A stretch of DNA of 64,000 bases from Cellulomonas alba. Its GTDB lineage: Bacteria; Actinomycetota; Actinomycetes; Actinomycetales; Cellulomonadaceae. Positions 60,356-64,000 of the stretch are shown here, one piece after another. The notes under the pieces were generated by a model. The model did not search any database. It was not told the DNA's origin and saw only the letters and a program-made list of their open reading frames with translations. Within the stretch, counting starts at the first letter, position 1; each line of letters starts with the position of its first letter. The stretch covers positions 1,901,461 through 1,965,460 of the forward strand of contig NZ_JAUCGQ010000001.1 in NCBI RefSeq assembly GCF_030362835.1, in the 5' to 3' direction. A program made the translations under genes and the position numbers.

Positions 60356-61617
60356 TAGGCGTCCTTCACTTCCGTCCGTGCGGGAGCGCCGGCGTCGGCG
60401 TCAGACCCGTTGGCTGTGATCATTCCATCGACCCCGCCGCCACGAGGGTACTGGTCGGTCTCGGGCGTGGTCGCCGTCGCGACCAGCACCGTCGCAGGTC
60501 CCGGGCCGTCGGCGCGGGTCACGGCGTGCGCGAGCGCCGCCCCGAGCAGCCCGACGAGCAGCAGGATCAGCGCGACGAGCGGCCACGAGAGGCGCCCCCG
60601 CCGACCGAGCCGGACGCCGGTCGTCGTCGAGGTGCGCCGCGCGGCGGGCGCCGCCCGGTGGACGGCGTCCTCGCGCTGCGCGCGCCGCGGCGGGTACGAC
60701 GGCGGCGGTGCGGCGGCCGTGCCCGGCGCGCGCCCCGTCACGGCAGGCGGCGCGACGGGCGTCGGCGTCGTCACGACGACGGGCACACCGCTCGGGGGCG
60801 TGCGCGGCAGCAGCCGGTCGAGCTCGGCCGCGAGCTCGGCGCCCGTCGCGGGCCGCTTGCTCGGGTCCTTCGACAGCAGCCGCATGACGAGCGCGGCGAC
60901 GCGCTTGTCGACCGCCGCGGGCAGCGGCGGCACCGGAGAGTTCACGTGCGCGACCGCGATGTCGACCGCCGTCGGCCCGGTGAACGGCCGGTGCCCGACC
61001 AGCGCCTCGTACGCGACGACGCCGAGCGAGTACAGGTCCGACAGCGGCGTCGCGGCGTGGCCGACGGCCTGCTCGGGCGACAGGTACTGCGCGGTGCCCA
61101 TCACCATGCCGGTCGCCGTCATGGTCGCCTGGTTCTGCGCGAGCGAGACGCCGAAGTCGGTGATCTTCACGCGGCCGCCGCGGCCCAGCAGGATGTTGCC
61201 CGGCTTGACGTCGCGGTGGACGACGCCCGCCTCGTGCGCCGCGTGCAGGGCGCGGGCCGTCTGGGCGAGCACGGGGAGCAGGCGCACCGGCGGGAGCACG
61301 GGCTCGCGCTCGAGCAGGTCGGACAGCGGCTCGCCGACCACGAGCTCCATGACGAGGTAGCCGGAGCCGTCCTGCTCGCCGTAGTCGAAGAGCTGCGCGA
61401 TGTTCGGGTGGCTCAGCGCGGCGGAGTTGCGCGCCTCGGTGCGGAACCGCTCGAGGAACCCGCGGTCGCCTGCGTACTCGGCGCGCAGCACCTTGATGGC
61501 GACGGGCCGCGCGAGCGACTCGTCGTACCCCTCCCACACCTCGCCCATGCCGCCGACCGCGATCTGCTTGACCAGGCGGTAGCGGTCGCCGAGCGCGACT
61601 CCCGTGGCGGTCCTCAC
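60355..61617 (-). CDS. pknA: Serine/threonine protein kinase PknA
   Basis: The 420-residue kinase has all catalytic motifs (VGGMGEV loop, Lys42, HRD at 134–136, DFG from 154, TATGMVMGTAQYLSPEQ activation loop). A Pro-rich linker (about 275–340), a membrane helix near 345–366 and a short extracytoplasmic tail without PASTA repeats complete it. It pairs with PknB in the conserved cell-shape operon. Start GTG 61617 overlaps the pbpA stop (GTGA). Confidence 0.94.
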   Translation of the reverse strand: MRTATGVALGDRYRLVKQIAVGGMGEVWEGYDESLARPVAIKVLRAEYAGDRGFLERFRTEARNSAALSHPNIAQLFDYGEQDGSGYLVMELVVGEPLSDLLEREPVLPPVRLLPVLAQTARALHAAHEAGVVHRDVKPGNILLGRGGRVKITDFGVSLAQNQATMTATGMVMGTAQYLSPEQAVGHAATPLSDLYSLGVVAYEALVGHRPFTGPTAVDIAVAHVNSPVPPLPAAVDKRVAALVMRLLSKDPSKRPATGAELAAELDRLLPRTPPSGVPVVVTTPTPVAPPAVTGRAPGTAAAPPPSYPPRRAQREDAVHRAAPAARRTSTTTGVRLGRRGRLSWPLVALILLLVGLLGAALAHAVTRADGPGPATVLVATATTPETDQYPRGGGVDGMITANGSDADAGAPARTEVKDA

Positions 61618-63062
61618 CTGCCCAGCACCGCCTCGATGACGGCCTTCGCGATCGGCGCGGCCACCGCACCACCCGTCGCCTCGCTGCCGAGGCTGCCGCC
61701 GTGCTCGACGAGCACCGCGACGGCGACCTTCGGGTTCGACGCGGGCGCGAACGCGGTGAACCACGCGTGCGGCGCCTTGCCGTCGGCGGTCTGGGCCGTG
61801 CCCGTCTTGCCGGCGACCTCGACGCCCGGGATCTGCGCCGCGGTGCCCGTGCCGTGCTGCACGACGTCGACCATCATCTGCGTCAGCTCGGCGGCGGTCT
61901 GCGACGAGACCGCCGTGGAGAACACCGACGGCTGCGTCTTCGAGACGACCGACAGGTCCGCCGACCGGATCGTGTCGACGAGGTACGGCTTCATCAGCGT
62001 GCCGCCGTTGGCGATCGCCGCCGAGACCATCGCCATCTCCATGGGCGTCGCGCGCACGTCGCGCTGGCCGATCGCCGACTGCGCGGTCGACGGCTGGTCG
62101 AGGTCCGGCGGGAACACGCTCTTGACGACGTTCATCGGGATCGCGAGCGGCGTGTTGAAGCCGAACTTCTCCGCCTGGGCGCGCAGCGCGTCGTCGCCGA
62201 GGTCCATGCCGAGGTTGGCGAATGCCGTGTTGCACGAGACGACGAGCGCCTGCGTCAGCGTCACCTGGTCGCCGCCGCAGCTCTCGCCGCCGAAGTTCTG
62301 CAGGGTCGCGCTGCTCTGCGGCAGCTGCAGGACGCGCGGCGAGTCGATCTTCGTGTCGGGCGTGTACTGCCCCGACTCGACCGCCGCGGCGGTGGTGACG
62401 AGCTTGAACGTCGAGCCGGGCGGGAAGATCTCCTGGGTCGCGTTGCTGCGCAGCGGGTTGCCCTCGGTGTTGGCGAGCTTCGTGTACGCCGCACCGGCCT
62501 TGGCCAGGTCGTGCGTCGCGAGCTTGTTGGGGTCGAAGCCGGGCGTCGACACGAGCGCGAGGATCTTGCCCGTCGACGGCTCGATGGCGACGACGGCGCC
62601 CTGCTGGTCTCCGAGCCCCCGGTAGGCCGCCTTCTGCGCCGCGGGCAGGATCGTCGTCTCGACCGCGGCGCCCTCGGGCCGCCTGCCCGTGAGCAGGTCG
62701 CGGATGCGTGTGAAGAACAGCTGGTCGCCCCGGCCCGTCAGCGCGTCGTTCTCGGCCTGCTCGAGCTGCGTCCGTCCGTTGACCACCGAGTAGAAGCCGG
62801 TGACGGCCGAGTACAGCGACCCGTCGCTGTAGGTGCGCTGGTAGCCGAACGCGTCGTCGACCTTGACGGACGACGCGACCGCCTTGCCGGCGACGACGAT
62901 GGGTCCGCGCGCGTTGCCGTACTCGCGGTACAGCGTGCGGACGTTGCGCGGGTCGCTGTCGAGCGACGACGCCTGCAGGTACTGCACCCACGTGACGGCG
63001 CCGAGCAGCACCACGAACATGACGAGCACGACGTTGGCGAGGCGACGCAGGGGCGTGTTCAC
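61614..63062 (-). CDS. pbpA: Penicillin-binding protein PbpA (class B transpeptidase)
   Basis: The 482-residue protein has a membrane anchor (about 9–28), a pedestal domain (about 50–150) and a transpeptidase domain with S217TFK, SCN (in VVSCNTAFANLG) and KTG (in VAGKTGTAQ). It cross-links peptidoglycan with the SEDS glycosyltransferase encoded just upstream. Start GTG 63062 overlaps the ftsW-like stop by four bases. Expression is coupled to pknA/pknB. Confidence 0.95.
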   Translation of the reverse strand: MNTPLRRLANVVLVMFVVLLGAVTWVQYLQASSLDSDPRNVRTLYREYGNARGPIVVAGKAVASSVKVDDAFGYQRTYSDGSLYSAVTGFYSVVNGRTQLEQAENDALTGRGDQLFFTRIRDLLTGRRPEGAAVETTILPAAQKAAYRGLGDQQGAVVAIEPSTGKILALVSTPGFDPNKLATHDLAKAGAAYTKLANTEGNPLRSNATQEIFPPGSTFKLVTTAAAVESGQYTPDTKIDSPRVLQLPQSSATLQNFGGESCGGDQVTLTQALVVSCNTAFANLGMDLGDDALRAQAEKFGFNTPLAIPMNVVKSVFPPDLDQPSTAQSAIGQRDVRATPMEMAMVSAAIANGGTLMKPYLVDTIRSADLSVVSKTQPSVFSTAVSSQTAAELTQMMVDVVQHGTGTAAQIPGVEVAGKTGTAQTADGKAPHAWFTAFAPASNPKVAVAVLVEHGGSLGSEATGGAVAAPIAKAVIEAVLGR

Positions 63063-64000
63063 GAGACGCCCTCGATCCGCTCGGTCGGCTGCGAGTCCGA
63101 CGGGCCGGAGCCGACGACGACCGGCGTGCCGATGCCCGGCGTGGTGGCGCGGATCGCCGGGGCGGGCCGGCGGGCCTCGTCGGAGATGCGCAGCAGCAGG
63201 GCGACGATGATCCAGTTCGCGAGCAGCGACGACCCGCCGTACGCGAGGAACGGCGTCGTCAGGCCGGTCAGCGGGATGAGCCGGGTGACGCCGCCGACGA
63301 CGACGAACGTCTGGAACGCGACGACGAACGCGAGGCCGCCCGCGAGCAGCTTGCCGAACCCGTCACGGACCCCGATCGCGGTCCGCAGGCCGCGCTGCGC
63401 GAGGATCAGGTAGCACATGAGCAGCGCGAACAGGCCGGTGAGCCCGAGCTCCTCGCCGATCGACGCGACGATGAAGTCCGACTCGGCGTAGGGCACGAGG
63501 TCCGGGCGCCCCTGGCCCCAGCCGGTGCCGAAGAGGCCGCCGGACGCGAGCCCGAACAGCCCGCGCACCAGCTGGCCCGACCCGCCGACGGCCTTGTCGA
63601 AGACGGCGGGGTCGAACGCGTGCAGCCACGCGTCGAACCGCGCGCCGACGTGCGCGAACGTGCTCGCGACGAACCACGCACCGGCCAGGAACAGCAGCAG
63701 GCCGATGACGACCCAGCTGAGCCGCTCCGTCGCGAGGTACAGCATCGCGACGAACAGGCCGAAGAACAGCAGCGAGGTGCCGAGGTCGCGCTCGAGGACG
63801 AGCACCGCGAGCGACGCGCCCCAGACGATGAGGATCGGCCCGAGGTCACGCGCGCGTGGCAGCTGCAGACCCGCGAGCCTCGGGCCGGCCAGTGCGAGCG
63901 TGTCGCGGTGCGTCACGAGGTAGCCCGCGAAGAACACGGCCAGCACGATCTTGGCGAGCTCGGCGGGTTGCAGGCCGACGCTGCCGAACCGGATCCAGAT
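63059..64000 (-). CDS. SEDS-family peptidoglycan glycosyltransferase FtsW/RodA, 3' part
   Basis: About 313 C-terminal residues are in the window; the gene continues past the right edge. Polytopic sequence includes GSVGLQPAELAKIVLAVFFAGYL, VLERDLGTSLLFFG, GTGWGQGRPDLVPYAESDFIVASIGEELGL and PLTGLTTPFLAYGGSS, all SEDS signatures, with a cytoplasmic C-terminal tail. It polymerises glycan strands together with PbpA, whose start overlaps its stop. In mycobacteria the equivalent in this operon is RodA. Confidence 0.95.
   Translation of the reverse strand: MWIRFGSVGLQPAELAKIVLAVFFAGYLVTHRDTLALAGPRLAGLQLPRARDLGPILIVWGASLAVLVLERDLGTSLLFFGLFVAMLYLATERLSWVVIGLLLFLAGAWFVASTFAHVGARFDAWLHAFDPAVFDKAVGGSGQLVRGLFGLASGGLFGTGWGQGRPDLVPYAESDFIVASIGEELGLTGLFALLMCYLILAQRGLRTAIGVRDGFGKLLAGGLAFVVAFQTFVVVGGVTRLIPLTGLTTPFLAYGGSSLLANWIIVALLLRISDEARRPAPAIRATTPGIGTPVVVGSGPSDSQPTERIEGVS

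Noticed and set aside
61617..62991. Long open frame continuing upstream of pknA
   Set aside because: It overlaps pbpA in another frame; PknA starts at GTG 61617 with the standard GTGA overlap.

Overview
The window is about 64 kb of very GC-rich actinobacterial chromosome centred on the replication origin. Gene order (pcnA/cca–nudix–DUF6049–murJ–trxBA–parB–parA–rsmG–jag–yidC–yidD–rnpA–rpmH | dnaA–oriC–dnaN–gnd–recF–DUF721–gyrB–gyrA–DUF3566–tRNA-Ile–DLW-39–tRNA-Ala, then ppi–rhomboid–crgA–DUF881–sortase E–pabA/trpG–pknB–pknA–pbpA–ftsW) is the conserved actinobacterial origin region. A GH9 cellulase with CBM3, FnIII and CBM2 modules, a LOV-type blue-light phosphatase and the overall gene style suggest Cellulomonas or a close cellulolytic relative. 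The genus is an inference.

Left part (1–9.4 kb): the 5' end of a class A PBP; a PadR regulator with an operator placed at its own start site, translationally coupled to inositol-phosphate synthase; an ECF sigma factor overlapping a membrane-anchored propeller-like protein; an MFS exporter; a LOV-GAF-PP2C photoreceptor phosphatase; and CCA-adding enzyme. From 9.5 to 20 kb: a NUDIX hydrolase, a DUF6049 secreted/membrane protein, a MurJ–pseudokinase fusion, thioredoxin reductase and thioredoxin behind a SigR-like promoter, a PLP aminotransferase and a D-Ala-D-Ala ligase.

Origin core (20–40.7 kb): a minus-strand operon from rpmH through parA and parB faces plus-strand dnaA, dnaN, recF, gyrB and gyrA. 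Seven parS or near-parS sites are present. Three lie in one codon phase inside an approximately 380-residue N-terminal extension of ParA. Four lie in a 1.1-kb gene-free stretch between rsmG and jag that also carries diverged tandem repeats. oriC (29.5–30.3 kb) has one perfect DnaA box and several near-matches.

Accessory block (40.7–53.5 kb), between tRNA-Ala and the peptidyl-prolyl isomerase: a three-gene cassette of unrecognised proteins divergent from a small SARP/BTAD activator; a DUF2975–XRE pair; a small secreted disulfide-rich protein; a membrane protein and TetR regulator sharing one operator; a GNAT enzyme; an ABC-2 exporter; the GH9 cellulase; and an Ala-rich amphipathic membrane protein. 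The SARP-linked cassette is the best candidate here for an undescribed system.

Right part (53.6–64 kb): ppi, a rhomboid protease with no canonical start codon, crgA, DUF881, sortase E, a 52-residue membrane protein, a glutamine amidotransferase, and the minus-strand cell-wall/division operon ftsW–pbpA–pknA–pknB. No insertion sequence, prophage, CRISPR array or rRNA gene was seen.
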